DNA of 64,000 nt from Calliopum simillimum (GCA_951812925.1 OX638371.1:40708101-40772100), one strand, 5' to 3'. Numbered from the stretch's first letter, positions 1 to 11,792 are shown. The notes: generated by a model from the sequence alone, not told the origin. Program-made: numbers and translations.

Positions 1-1218
1 GACGTCACGCCTTCCACAGTCCCAGCAGAAGTAAATTCTGCGATTGGAGCATCCGTCAGCTCGATGGCCGTCTAGCCCGCAACGTCGACATGCCGTCCTC
101 GGATTAATGGGGCTTGGTTGAGCACCTGCCTCCTCGCTAGCTCGTGGTGGGTTTCCGCGTGGTTGCAGTGTGGGGCGTTCGTTGGTCGGACGTGGAGCCG
201 CCTCTCTAGCTACAGCTGCGTGGTTGCGTTGCGGCCTTTCGTTTCTGCTTGCTGCCGTCTCTGCACTTAAGATTTCGTGCTCGTCTGCCAAGGCCATGAG
301 ATCCTCCAGGGTATCGAAATCCCTGCGTCGCGCGTAAAGTTGTAACGATGTAGCACAGTTGCGGTATATCCGCTCCAGCTGTTGCTCGCCTGAAAGCCCA
401 GCCGGACGCATCATCGCCTGTAGATTCAAGACGTAGTCGCTGAATTTCTCTCCAGAGAGCTGCCGTCTGGCCCGTATCTCATCATCGAGCCGCTCAAAGT
501 AGCGCGATGGGAGAAAGAAGCGCGAAAAATCTGTGGCAAACGTCTTCCATTTGCCCCAATGCTTGTTGTTATTTCGCCACCAGATCAGAGCACGGTCTTT
601 AAGTAATTCGGGCATAGCCCGTGGCAAGAGGTTTAAATCGAAACCATAGGCCTCTGCCAGCTCTTCGACCCGCTCCAGAAAATCTAGAGGATCGCGATCT
701 CCGCCATAATTCAAGCCCCATTTGCGAACTTGATCAATGACAGCGATGAACTGCATCCTGGCGGGAACACGCTCCATGGCCGGTCTGGAATATGGCGAAT
801 ATCCTCCCGTGTTAGCCTCAATGCCTGGTACTAAGTTAGCTGGTTTCTGGCGTGACCAGGTCGCCCCGCTTGCCGCGTTCGTATCACGCCGCTCATCGTT
901 TGCGTTTTCAGGGTTGTTGCCTTCCTCTTCCGAGTCGCATGTTTCTGTGGCTGCTGTTACTAAGACTTTCGGTGCTGCCAGTTTCCGCTGCGAGGACGTG
1001 CCAGCTGTAACCCGCGCCGGGGTCAAGACCCTTGAATAGCGTGCCTCGAGCTGCGCCAAGAGTTCCTCCGCTCGACCTTCATGCTGATCTCCAGCGATCC
1101 AAGTGGATAGCTGCTTACGGATTTCGTTGACGGTGCCGCTTGCGTTCACGCCAAGTGCTTGGCAAACATGGACACGATCGTCCCGATTTAGATTGTAAAT
1201 CCAGGATGTTCTCCCCAT
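1..1218 (-). CDS. gag: Gag polyprotein of a Ty3/gypsy-like LTR retrotransposon, 3' part outside window
   Basis: Gag builds the cytoplasmic particle that packages retrotransposon RNA. The minus-strand frame is open from an ATG at 1218-1216 to the window edge (406 codons, no internal stop; I checked every codon). An in-frame stop lies just upstream at 1300-1302, so this ATG is the first Met available. Residues about 195-300 look like a retrotransposon gag core, with a WW pair at 213-214 followed by RNNNKHWGKW. A CCHC zinc knuckle, C-X2-C-X4-H-X4-C, occupies residues 377-390, and a second CX2C starts at 398. The order matches the gag of insect Osvaldo/Ulysses-like elements, which I recognise from memory only. 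A primer binding site and LTR lie upstream, as expected for a 5' gag. Protease and polymerase would lie left of base 1. The intact frame suggests a young insertion. Clade assignment is uncertain. Confidence 0.88.
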   Translation of the reverse strand, partial: MGRTSWIYNLNRDDRVHVCQALGVNASGTVNEIRKQLSTWIAGDQHEGRAEELLAQLEARYSRVLTPARVTAGTSSQRKLAAPKVLVTAATETCDSEEEGNNPENANDERRDTNAASGATWSRQKPANLVPGIEANTGGYSPYSRPAMERVPARMQFIAVIDQVRKWGLNYGGDRDPLDFLERVEELAEAYGFDLNLLPRAMPELLKDRALIWWRNNNKHWGKWKTFATDFSRFFLPSRYFERLDDEIRARRQLSGEKFSDYVLNLQAMMRPAGLSGEQQLERIYRNCATSLQLYARRRDFDTLEDLMALADEHEILSAETAASRNERPQRNHAAVAREAAPRPTNERPTLQPRGNPPRASEEAGAQPSPINPRTACRRCGLDGHRADGCSNRRIYFCWDCGRRDV

Positions 1219-1454
1219 TTTTTTTTTAATTTTGTATGTCTTGTTTTCGCCGGATGATATTTCTTGTTGTTTTTTTTTCTCTCCTCTGTCGTTGATTTCT
1301 CAGGTGTTGTAGCCGGTGTTGTTCCGGATCTTCTCGCTGCGTGTGCTACGATGTTCACTGTTATAAGTGCTCAGGGGTTTTCGTTTTCTTCTCCGTTGCG
1401 TGTGCTTTGTGGGTTTTTTTTTCCAACTGCTGCGTGTGCTTTGCTTTGCTTATT

Positions 1455-1472
1455 GTCCCTGCTCGGGCGCCA
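1455..1472 (-). other. Primer binding site complementary to tRNA-Lys 3' end
   Basis: On the minus strand this reads TGGCGCCCGAGCAGGGAC. It starts with TGG, the complement of the tRNA CCA end, and matches the primer site used with tRNA-Lys(UUU) except for one A-to-G change, which would still pair as G:U. It lies two bases inside the LTR end (1475) and about 235 bp upstream of the gag ATG, the normal place for a reverse-transcription primer site. Confidence 0.85.
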
Positions 1473-1731
1473 TTTGTAATGAACTTTCCTTATGCCTGGG
1501 ATTAAACTCGCCGGTGTCCAAGGTTCTTGCAAATTAGAACACGACAGTTTCAGTTTAATGTTGTTCTTTATTTGACTTTGTTTGTGATGCGTTACAAAAT
1601 TATTTATTTCATGTACCTAATTCTCTGTCCCTAGCTAATTCCTTGTCCCTAGCTATTCTTGGTCCCTAATCTAGCCTCGATGTCCCTAAGGAAAAGTACT
1701 AGCCCTAATCTTTACTTATGTTCTAATTACT

Positions 1732-2046
1732 CCGTTTGACAAGGTCCTCACAGGCTCGAATAAGACTTTTTAGGGTCACGAATTCCTGTGATGCTTGGTC
1801 CAACGGTTCTACTGCCTGACTTCGCTATGTTGACTATTTCGTTTGACAAGGTCCCCACAGGCTCGAATAAGACTTTTCAGGGTCACGAATTCCTGTGAAG
1901 CTTGGTCCAACGATTCTACTGCCTGCTTGTTCTCTTATTTTTAGCTATTCCGTTTGACAAGGTCCTCACAGGCTCGAATAAGACTTTTTAGGGTCACGAA
2001 TTCCTGCTGAAGCTTGGTCTAACGGTTCTACCACCTACGCTCGCTA
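1732..2046. repeat. Three tandem units of about 107-111 bp inside the LTR
   Basis: The motif CGTTTGACAAGGTC recurs at 1733, 1840 and 1951. Each copy is followed by CACAGGCTCGAATAAGACTT and then GGGTCACGAATTCCTG. Units differ by a few substitutions and by their last 20 bp. Repeated LTR segments are often transcription-control modules; that role is not shown here. Confidence 0.85.
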
Positions 2047-2194
2047 TCTTAATTACCACTATACAAGTTGTTGTTTCTTTCTCGTAGCACGCTAAGCGTG
2101 ATCCTGCAGTACGTTGTTGGCACACTGTTGTCTGGCACTGTATTAGCACTGTGTTCCTGTAGTACGTTGCTTGCTTTATTCCCGCTGATAGCTT

Positions 2195-2470
2195 GAGGCA
2201 GTTTGATGAATATTCTAGCACTGATATCCTGCGGCACTCTGATGATTATCCTTGCACCGATGCTCGGCGGTACTTTGTTGAATATCTTTTGCCCTGATGT
2301 CCTGCGGCACTTTGGTGATTATCCTTGCACTGCTGTCCTGCGGCAGTTTGATGAATACTCTAGCACTGATATCCTGCGGCACTCTGATGGTTATCCTTGC
2401 ACTGATGTCCTGCGGCACTTTGGTGATTATCTTTGCACTGATGTCCTGCGGCACTTTGCTGAATATATTT
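2195..2470. repeat. Minisatellite of about 36 bp units inside the LTR
   Basis: A unit containing GATGTCCTGCGGCAC and then GGTGATTATCCTTGCACT repeats about seven times, with variants (GGCAGTTTGATGAATA, TTTGCCCTGATG). Open frames on both strands are by-products of the 36-bp (multiple of three) period. Confidence 0.8.
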
Positions 2471-2689
2471 CCTTCCACTCACTAATTTCACTTTCACTGA
2501 TCGTTGGCGGCTTGTCAAAAACTGATCTCGAATGACCGGTTGCACTTGCATTTATACTAATGTAACGGTATTCTCTGCTGCTGCGCTGCCGCTAAGAACC
2601 GGTTTGACCACGTGCTCTGGCTATGCTGTTGTCAACCACGTGTTTGAACGCTGTTGCTATGCGCACTTTTCCATAGGAAAAACCGTTAT

Positions 2690-2960
2690 GTGGTTGTTGT
2701 GTGACTGTATTGTGTGGTTGTGTTGTGTGGCTGTGTTGAATGTGGGTTGTGTGCATATTGGTGGATGCTGTGTTGGTGTTAGTGTGTTGTGTGGCTGTGT
2801 TGTGTGGCTGTGTTGGATGTGGGTTGTGTGCATATTGGTGGATGCTGTGTTGGTGTTAGTGTGTGGTGTGGATTCTATTGTTGGTGACTGTTGTGTGCTG
2901 AGAGTTGTTGTTGGTGTGTGGCATGTTTGTACTATTGTTGGTGAATTTATGTTGTTGCTG
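2690..2960. repeat. TGTGTGG-rich tandem repeat at the outer end of the LTR
   Basis: A block of about 85 bp containing GGGTTGTGTGCATATTGGTG is present twice, surrounded by imperfect TGTTG/TGTGG repeats. The repeated block adds to the unusual length of this LTR. It produces a spurious Cys/Val-rich reading frame from 2532 to 3005. Confidence 0.75.
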
Positions 2961-3028
2961 GATGGTTTGGCTGGGCCGTGGTCTTGTGACCCAAAAATTC
3001 CTTAGGGGGGAAATTTTGGGCCTTCACA

Positions 3029-4556
3029 ATATAATTAACCATTTATTTAAAATCGCGATGTCTTTAAAGTGAAATAATGAAATATACTCACTAGAAAAAA
3101 ATATCACTGATCTTTTTTTTTAGAAAAATCAACTTTACAGAAACATGCGACCTCACCGAACGCTAAAATCGCCCTATTATAAGCTTTAGGCATTAGCGTT
3201 TAGTTTGAACATGACTAACGGTAAATCCTATGTATGCAGTGGGAAATAACCGTGTGGTCCATATTACCCGCGTAGTCCATATATCCCTCCCTTACCCTAC
3301 TAACAAAAAAAAAAAAAATAATCCGGGCAGCCCTGAAAATCTTTGTAAAATTTCATTAAAGTTTAGCTGAGCGGTTCTAAAACCAAAAATTTCAATTTTG
3401 TCAAAAAACAAAAAATTAAATAAGATTTTCGAAAATAACCAAGTGGCAACCTTAAAAATTAATGTTGGATTCTTGAAAAGTTTATTTAAGTGTTTTAAAA
3501 CTAAATTAACATTTTTTTTAAATAAATGGTTTAAGCGATACTAACAAAAAAACCAGGTGACAACACCTAAAGTTTTGTAAAATTTCATAAAAGTTTAGCT
3601 GAGCGGTTCTGAAACCAAAAATAAAGATTTTCGAAAATTGCCAGGCAACCCTAAAAATTTATTTAAGTGCTATAGACTAAATTTTAATTATTATTTTTAA
3701 CATAATTAAGCAAAACTAACAAAAAAGAAACAAATAGGTGGAGGGTTACTAAACGGAGAATGATGAAATATTACAAAAACAGTAATATTAACAAAGTAAA
3801 TAGCAATTTTTTTAAAAAAGTGTAAGCTGGTGGGTATCCCCTCTGATTGTTTATTGATTTAATTATAAAAAGATAAAGTAGTATGTTAAGTAATATAAAA
3901 AGCTTTGCGGAGAATGATGCACACTTGCGTTCTTTTCAAAATTTTAATTTTTTTTTTATAAAAAAAACCCTATAACACTTACGATCGAAGAACCAAAACA
4001 GACTGAGCTGAAAAAACACTGAATCTCCTCTTTCTCTTCACTTTCAGTTCGCTATTTACTACTCAATATTTAAAAAATTTACAGTTATAATAAGAAAAAC
4101 TGAGCGGATATGGTCTAAAATGAGTTACCAACTTCTATGTATGTCAATTCTATATAAAAAAATTTTTTCGAAGAGTTAACACAGAAGAACAGCAGCTGAA
4201 ATACATATCCAAACAATGTCGTAGACGATTTTTTTTTAGAAAATAACGCAATATGTATACAAAACGGGAAAATTTTAAATGCACTAAGAAGCGGTTAGGG
4301 ACGGGACGGACACTTTAAGTTATAATTTCGTGGTAAAATATTATTTTTTTTTTTCAAGCAATTCATATACACGGTGAGCTTGAAGAAGGGGAAAGTGGAG
4401 CTAAAATGGATCCAAAATCGGCTAATGCAGAAAGTTTCTATATTGTTTCTAGATTAAAAAAATGTTAAAATTAAAATCCTAGCTGCTCGTCTTCGCTAGT
4501 TATGCACATTTTTGTGTTCATGGTATGCACTTGCATGAAAACCATATAAAATTAAA
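3029..4556. other. AT-rich repeat-derived spacer, no gene
   Basis: Contains degenerate tandem units starting with ACTAACAAAAAA near 3299, 3540 and 3716 and sharing AAGTTTAGCTGAGCGGTTCT at about 3360 and 3590. The first unit is homologous, in reverse complement, to a small repeat at 41009-41374 (shared GGTTGCCAC and TAAGATTTTCGAAAATAACC-like core). No coding signal seen. Confidence 0.6.
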
Positions 4557-4561
4557 ACTAG

Positions 4562-5777
4562 TAAGGGTGTAAATTTTGGCCTGGCCAAAAAATAAATACC
4601 CTACACTGCATTATTTTGAAAATTTTGCTTATTTGGGAGGTGCCACGCCCTCTTGTCTGAGTACACTCAGTTTTTGTTCAGAGCTTGAATCTATAGTTTT
4701 TAGTGTCAGAGTGAAATTTAGTTGGATTATCTCAAAAAACCCTTTCAGTATAGCATTTTGAAACTTTTACTTTTATGGGAGGTGCCACGCCCCTTTTCCG
4801 ATTTCACAAAATTTTTGCTGAGAGCTTTCATTTATAATTTTTAGTGTCTGAGTCAAATTTGGCTCGAATATCGGAAAAAACGCTTTCAGTATAGCATTTT
4901 GAATCTTTTGCTTATATGGGAGGTGCAACGCCCCCTTGTCTGATTCCACCCAATTTTTGCTGAGAGCTTGCATTTAAAATTCTTAGTGTCTGAGCCAAAT
5001 TTGGTTCGAATATCTCGAAAAACGCTTTCAGTATAGCGTTTCGAAGCTTTTGCTTATATGGGAGGTGCCACGCCCTCTTGTCCGAGTGCACCCAGTTTTT
5101 GTTCAGAGCTTGCATTTATAGTTTTTAGTGTCAAAGTGCAATTAAGTTGGATTATCTCAAAAAACTTTTCCAGTATAGCATTTTGAAACTTTTGCTTTTA
5201 TGGGAGGTGCCACGCCCCTTTTCCCATTTCACTCAATTTTTGTTGAGAGCTTTCATTTATAAGTTTTAGTGTCTGAGTCAAATTTGGTTCAAATATCTCA
5301 AAAAACGCTTTCAGTATAGCGTTTTGAAGCTTTTGCTTATATGGGAGGTGCCACGCCCTCTTGTCCGAATTCACTCAGTTTTTTATCAGAGCTTGCGCTT
5401 ACAATTCAAAGTACTAATGTGTATTGTGGTTGCATTGTCGTGAAAAATACTCCTAAAATTGCATTTTGAATATATTTTTTGTATGGGCGGTAGGCGTGTC
5501 CGTTGACCGATTTCGCTCATTTTCAATCCCCCGAGCTAACTTTGACGACGGAGGTAGTGTACCAAATTTCATTGAATTATCTTGCTCAGTTTTCCCAAAA
5601 AGTGTATTTTAACACACAGCCAGCCACCCAGCCAGCCAGACAGACGGACATGGCTATATCGACTCAAGAGGTGACGCTGATCAAGAATATATATACTTTT
5701 CTATACCTGCCACGCCTCCTTCTCTGAGTTACAAACGGAAGGACAAAGTGAATATACCCTGGGTGTAGGGTATAAAA
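4562..5777. mobile_element. Non-autonomous TIR element with six 141-bp tandem units (copy 1)
   Basis: Starts TAAGGGTGTAAATTTTGGCC and ends near TAGGGTATAAAAA. ATACCCTACAC at 4596-4606 and GTGTAGGGTAT at 5763-5773 form an 11-bp terminal inverted repeat. The interior has six units of 141-142 bp marked by GGTGCCACGCCC at 4642, 4784, 4925, 5067, 5209 and 5350. A 3' tail follows with (CCAG)n, AGACGGACATGGCTATATCG and GATCAAGAATATATATAC. This tail resembles a widespread fly dispersed repeat that I know by sight but cannot name with certainty. No coding capacity. Confidence 0.75.
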
Positions 5778-5790
5778 ATGAAGAAAAACT

Positions 5791-6597
5791 AGTAAGGGTG
5801 TAAATTTTGGCCTGGCCAAAAAATAAATACCCTACACTGCAGTATTTTGAAAATTTTGCTTATATGAGAGGTGCCACGCCCTATTGTCCGAGTACACCCA
5901 GTTTTTGTTCAGAGCTTGCATTTATAGTTTTTAGTGTCAGAGGTAAATTTAGTTGGATTATCTCAAAAAACTTTTTCAGTATAGCATTTTGAAACTTTTG
6001 CTTATATGGGAGGTGCCACGCCCCCTTGTACGATTTCAACCAATTTTTGCTGAGAGCTTTCATTTATAATTTTTAGTGTCTGAGTCGAAGTTGGTTCGAA
6101 TATCTCAAAAAACGCTTTCAGTATAGCGTTTTGAAGCTTTTGCTTGTATGGGAGGTGCCACGCCCTCTTGTCCGAATTCGCTCAGTTTTTTATCAGAGCT
6201 TGCGCTTACAATTTGTAGTACTTATGTGTATTGTGGTTGCATTGTCGTGAAAAATACTCCTGAAATTGCATTTTGAATATAATTTTTGTATGGGCGGTAG
6301 GCGTGTCTGTTGACCGATTTTGCTCATTTTCAATCCCCCGAGCTAACTTTGACGACGGAGGCAGTGTACCAAATTTCATTGAATTATCTTGCTCAGTTTT
6401 CCCAAAAAGTGTATTTCAACACACAGCCAGCCACCCAGCCAGCCAGCCAGCCAGCCAGATAGACGGACATGGCTATATCGACTCAGGAGGTGACGCTGAT
6501 CAAGAATATATATACTTTTCTATATCTGCCACGCCTCCTTCTCTGCGTTACAAACGGAAGGACAAAGTGAATATACCCTGGGTGTAGGGTATAAAAA
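5791..6597. mobile_element. Second head-to-tail copy of the 141-bp-unit element, three units
   Basis: Same start (AGTAAGGGTGTAAATTTTGG), same tail and same ATACCCTACAC/GTGTAGGGTAT ends as the copy to its left, in the same orientation and directly adjoining it. It carries only three 141-142 bp units (5873, 6015, 6157) and a longer (CCAG)n run. The difference lies in unit number; the flanking tail sequences are very similar. Confidence 0.75.
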
Positions 6598-6599
6598 CA

Positions 6600-9213
6600 G
6601 TACAAACAAATATAAAAATAGTTAAATTTAATGTATTTACAATGCTAAGTCCGAATCCGGCCTTAAAATTGCAGTATCTCATACGGTTTTTGAGATATCT
6701 TAGCCTAAACAAGGAAAAAGACCGTTTTTGCTATATTTTGAAGCTACATAGCTTGAATATGGAACATTAATACGTAGAATCCAATAAAATGACTTAAAGG
6801 TCTAACCTTTTTCTTTAAAATCTAATTTAAACTATGTTGATATCTTTATTTTTCCCGGAGATTTCCTAACCTAAAAAGTTAAAAAAGTGCAAAAAACGTG
6901 TTTTTTCATTATTTCAGTCTACGATATTTCAGAGAAACATAAAACTATTGACATAATTTACATAAAGTTTTAAAGAAAAAGATTAGAGTTTGAAGAAACT
7001 GTATCGGATTTTAGGTATAAATATTCTATATTCTAGTTATATAGATTCAAAATATACCTAAAACTTAGATGCAAATATATGCTTGCATTTTATAAAATTA
7101 AAATTTTAAAGAAATAAACAAAAACGCTCATTTATAAATAATTGAGGTGAAAGTATATTTCATTCCCCTCATTTAAAAAAAAAAAATCATTAAAATTGGA
7201 ACAGTTTTGCCGGTTTTCCAAGCAAAATGCTAACGTTACTCCAGTGATAGTCAAATGGATTTATGCAAAAACGCCCTATAATTTAAATTTTTCCTTCTTC
7301 GATAATTCTGTCAATATGCGTTAGTATTATGTGTTAGCGGTAATTATTTACTCATTTTATTAGTTCTAATTGAATAAATTTGTTTCTCAAGGTTTAAATG
7401 ATGGTTTGTTTAAATTGAATTATCTCGAAATGCCATTTTTCGACTTGGGGCGTTAATGCACGCAACGTCTCAATTCTTCATAGCTGATACATATACATGG
7501 TAAAAAATTGGGTTAAGACAACCCCAAATGAATTAACAGCTTGCAACCTGATCAAAAATTAAAGTAAAAATAAAAATAACCAAGAATCCCTCAAAGCTTT
7601 TTCCCCTCCATATAAACCTTTCTTTCTGCTATTGAAGAACCATAAGGCACTTTGACCCCGATCATAGGGATTGTGCCATGGGGTAAAAAATTGAATGTTA
7701 TGTGAACAGTTATTGTTATTTTAGATGTACGATGATGTTGACGTTGCTGATGATGATGGTGATGACAACCATGCAGGTAAACATTTATGATGTTTTAATG
7801 AATTTACTCGGCTCGTGCCTAACGGCGGCGGCAACCAACAGCAAAAACAAACAAGAAAAATAAAATGAAAAAAAGCGAAAAATGTGAACTAAAGAAAAAT
7901 CCATCCACACAGAGGGAAAATAGAAAACGAGATGAAGATTCAAAGTGATTATGAACGACAGGAAATCAACCTGATAGTCAACAGTACCTACGTATGTAGT
8001 AGCAACAGCAGAAGCATCAGTAACTTTAACAAACACAAATGACAAAAACATACAATGGAGACAACAACAACAGCAACAACCTACCGCCAGGACATATGAG
8101 AGTACAAACAAACGCCCAGTGGGAATTTCACCCTTTTAGCCAAAGAACAAAGCAGTACAAAATAAAAGAAGAACAAAAAAAAAAAAAAAAAAAAAAATGC
8201 TAACAACAACATCAACTGCTACAACAAGTTTTAAATGAATTTTTTACATGGCCCAGAGTTAACATGACCAACACAGCAACACAAACACATACGAGCAAGG
8301 ACATACATATAAAAATACATAAATAAAAAACGCCACAATGTAATGTAAAAAAAAAAGGAATTTATCCCTGCGCTTCTCTATCGATTTTGTCAAACTGCAA
8401 CGAACGTTTTTTCGTACATCCATCTCCTCCATTTTTAGACTCTCTGGTTAACTGGACCGGTGTATTGAAAATTATTAACTAAAATAAATTGCTTTACGAA
8501 CTACACTAGGGACCTGCTGTTAAAAAACTGGCAAATAGAAAATGTTACAGAAAATAAAAAAAATAAAAAAAAAAATTCATCAAATAATAGCTGGCTTATA
8601 CCATCCATGGTTTTTCCTCTAACACATTCACGTAGTAAAAGCCAAATTTATTAACTTGTGCAAAACCAGAAAACCGTCAAATATTTAATTTTTATTTTTT
8701 GGTTTTGTTTTACCTCTGGCAATTTTGTTGCTGCAGGGAAGGCGTCATGTAAAGCCGGGGTGGTTACTGTTTAGGTTTTTAATTATAAAACCACGGCATT
8801 TCGGTCAGTTATTATAATTCCCATGAAATTCACAAGCGAAAACTATTTTAATTGGCGTTTTTGGCCAAAAAATGCTTTATCAATTCAAAACTTTTTTCTT
8901 TTTTGCTGTAATCAATAACGTCACGTGATTAAGTTGGTGCATTTGACAGTGATGTGATATTATTAGTGTGGGCTTTCTCCTGAAGTGTTTTAAAATTTTT
9001 AGCTAAACGGGGGAATAAAATGTACATACATACAATTATTTAAACTAAATATTCATGGATCAATCAATGTAAATAATTCACTTGGATTAAATTTATTACA
9101 AATTTGTTAAATTTATTAAAATTTTAATTTAAAATTTTTTGGATTTGTAAAATTGGATTTCAATTGAATGTTGTTAAATTTTGCCTGAAATTAAGGCAAG
9201 CAGTTCTAAAACA
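6600..9213. other. AT-rich spacer with simple repeats, no gene
   Basis: Holds GATGATG/TGATGA runs near 7740, CAACAACAAC-type runs at 8010-8100 and a long poly-A near 8168-8197. Low-complexity open frames on the minus strand (7785-8111) are translations of these runs. The part at 6650-6720 resembles sequence near 39610 and 53390 (a 'subterminal ...ATCTCAAAAA' repeat). No conserved protein is seen in any frame. Confidence 0.55.
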
Positions 9214-10640
9214 TATATGGGCATTAGACCGGTGCGTTTTGGACGAAAGTTTAAAATTCGTAGCGCAACCGGCAGAATTGTAAAGTTTAACTATCGACAT
9301 GAAGATTGCCGCCACCCTAGCTCTGAGAGATGACGGGAAGGGGTGTCGATATATTTTTGAAGGTTGAAAAACGTGGTTCAAAAATGCATGCTCATAGGTC
9401 CGAAGTGGATCAATTCTCAGCTTCGTAGTAGGTCGAAAATTGAAATCCAAGACATGGATTATTATGTATTTTTCCCGTAGAATCGAATGGCACCATTAGT
9501 TTTCTGATTAGACATCCATTTTTGGCGTTAAGTGAACTTTTCAGCTCAAAAAAGTCGAAATTTTTCGAAAACCCCTGGTTGGACCACTCCACAATTGAAC
9601 AGAAAAAATCTTAGAAAAATTTGAAATGTATATTTTGTTAGGATTTTTCCTGACGAATTCAGTAGTACCATTTTTTTTGCGGTACGACATTATTTTCATA
9701 CATGAAAAACGAATATTAAGTCAACGACGGTTGCCACCGTCCGGACGGTATTTTTTTTCCGGTGGCCCCTAGTAAAATTTTTTTAAGAATATTTTTGGAA
9801 ATTTTTTTAACCCATTATAAACAAGTTTTTGGAAAAAGGGGTCAAAAAGACCCTTAAAAACGCGATATAATGAGTTAAGATGTTCACATAACTTAATATA
9901 AAATCAGGCATGGAACAATATTTGAGAACATCTTAACCCATTATATCGCGTTTTTAAGAGTCTTTTTGACCCCTTTTCCAAAAACTTGTTTATAATGGGT
10001 TAAAAATAATTCCAAAAATATTCTGAAAAAATTTTACTAGGGGCCACCGGAAAAAAAATACCGTCCGGACAGTGGCAACCGTCGTTGACTAAATATTTCC
10101 GCCCGATTTTGTGATATTTTTTGATAAAAAAAAATCAAAAATTCGTTTTTCATGAATGAAAATAAAGTCGTACCGCAAAAAAAATGGTACCACTGAAATC
10201 GTCAGGAAATATCCTAACAAAATGTACATTTCAAATTTTTCTAAGATTTTTTCTGTTCAATTGTGGAGTGGTCCAACCAGGGGTTTTCGAAAAATTTCGA
10301 CTTTTTTGAGCTGAAAAGTTCACTTAAGGCCAAAAATGGACGTTTAATCAGAAAACTAATGCTGCCATTCAATTCTACGGGAAAAAATACATAAGAATCC
10401 ATGTCTTGAATTTTAATTTTCGACCTACTACGAAGCTGAGAATTGATTCACTTCAGACCTATGAGCATACATTTTTGAACCACGTTTTTCAACCTTCAAA
10501 ATATATCGACACCCCTTCCAGTCATCTCTCAGAGCTAGGGTGGCGGCAATATTCATGTCGATAGTTAAACTTTACAATTCTGCCGGTTGCGCTACGAATT
10601 TTAAACTTTCGTCCAAAACGCACCGGTCTAATGGGCATAT
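9214..10640. mobile_element. Long palindrome, foldback-like element
   Basis: The left arm (9214-9885) and right arm (9926-10640) are reverse complements with scattered mismatches. For example CATTAGACCGGTGCGTTTTG at 9222 pairs with the sequence ending at 10634, and GAACATCTTAACCCATTATA (9926) pairs with 9866-9885. The spacer is only 40 bp. The right arm holds about 45 bp (near 10092-10138) missing from the left arm. No transposase is encoded. The inner AAAAGGGGTCAAAAAGACC motif also occurs near 29300 and 54480, so this belongs to a dispersed family. Confidence 0.85.
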
Positions 10641-10918
10641 CCGAAAATTATCTCCTCTAATATGACCCAGGTTTTAAGAATTTTTTTTTCCATGTTCAAT
10701 AACCAAATGTGGTGGAATGTATTCCTAGACGTATAAAATTAATTTACCAAAAGGTGAACAAAAAATGTTTTAACCGAGATGGTGTCATGAGGTCGTTTTA
10801 TCTAAAAATTTTGGGAATATCGAGATTTTCGTTAATATACGCGAGAGCACATATTTCAGAAGTAATAGAATTGTCACGGGGCATCTTTCCAAATATTCTG
10901 GAGTCAAATTTCGTGGCT

Positions 10919-11545
10919 ACATAACAGGTCCGAAAATTCTGAAAAAATTCAAGCAAATTCCTTGACCTTAAATAAATCGAGTTTGCTAATGATGTTTTTT
11001 TGATTTAAGCCCCCCATGTCGAGTAAAAAACCAAAAATGCTAAGATTTGGGTAAAAAACTATTTTTGGCGGAATGCGAAATTTAGAGTTTTTCGTTTTTT
11101 GCTCATCATGGGGGGCTTAAATCAAAAAAACATAAGCAAAGTCGATTTATTTTTTGTCAAGGAATTTGCTTGACCTGTCATGTGGGCGTAAAGAGCGATT
11201 TAGACTTTTTAACCCATTCTATCGCCACGACCCACATACGATTTTACTGAAATTTATTACGGAATATTTGTTAGATATCATGCTATCTTGGCTTTGTGCC
11301 GCTATGGTGTGCTCGATCGCATATCGCCAAAAATCGCATTTTTTACCCCAAATTTTTCGTTTTTCATTTTTTACTTGGCAGGGGGCGCTTGAATTAAAAA
11401 AATATCTAAACAAAATCAATTTATTTTTCATCAAAGAATTTGTTAAAATTTTTTCAGAATTTAGGACCTGTTATGTGGCCGTAATGAGTGATTTAGACAT
11501 TTTAACCCATTTTGTCGCCACGACCCACATACGATTTTTCTGAAT
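10919..11545. repeat. Nested inverted and direct repeats
   Basis: TTGATTTAAGCCCCCCATG near 11000 is inverted at 11105-11125, and the pairing extends outward through the AAGCAAATTCCTTGACC region on both sides (about 10950-11172). ACATAACAGGTCC at 10919 is inverted at 11465. A segment of about 72 bp (ATGTGGGCGTAAAG...CGCCACGACCCACATACGA) is present directly twice, at about 11179 and 11473. These are probably eroded foldback arms. They contain no coding sequence. Confidence 0.7.
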
Positions 11546-11792
11546 TTTACCCGGCGTTGCTCGGGTTTCGTTTAATTTTTCATAAACAACAAATTGCTTA
11601 TCCCACTAATAGGCCAGTCAAATTAGCAAAAAAATTATAATTAGAAAAGTAGTAAAGCTTAATGCGGCGTGTTAGTGTGCATAGCAATATGTTGGTTTTT
11701 AAAGTGCCATAACTCGTGAACGATGAGTCACACAAAAAAAACAAAACCCCCTATTTATATGGAATTGTATGATCTATAAATGATAAGCAATA

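Larger units (their letters stand above)
1475..3028 (-). mobile_element. 5' LTR of the gag-bearing retrotransposon (about 1554 bp)
   Basis: On the minus strand the segment begins TGTGAAGGCCC and ends TTCATTACA, so it has the standard TG...CA ends, and it abuts the primer binding site. The inner edge is firm. The outer edge (3028) rests on the TG...CA rule because the partner LTR and the target-site duplication are outside the window. It is long for an insect LTR and full of tandem repeats, listed separately. Long LTRs are known in Ulysses-type elements. Cysteine- and valine-rich open frames here are only translations of TGTGG-type repeats. Confidence 0.75.

Noticed and set aside
737..1039. 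Plus-strand open frame of 100 codons
   Set aside because: It lies antisense inside the intact minus-strand gag, which has the gag core and CCHC knuckle.
2532..3005. 157-codon Cys/Val-rich plus-strand frame
   Set aside because: It is the translation of TGTGTGG/TGTTG repeats in the LTR and includes no domain.
7785..8111. Minus-strand hydrophobic frame with Cys run
   Set aside because: It comes from CAACAACAAC-type low-complexity DNA; no start context or homology.
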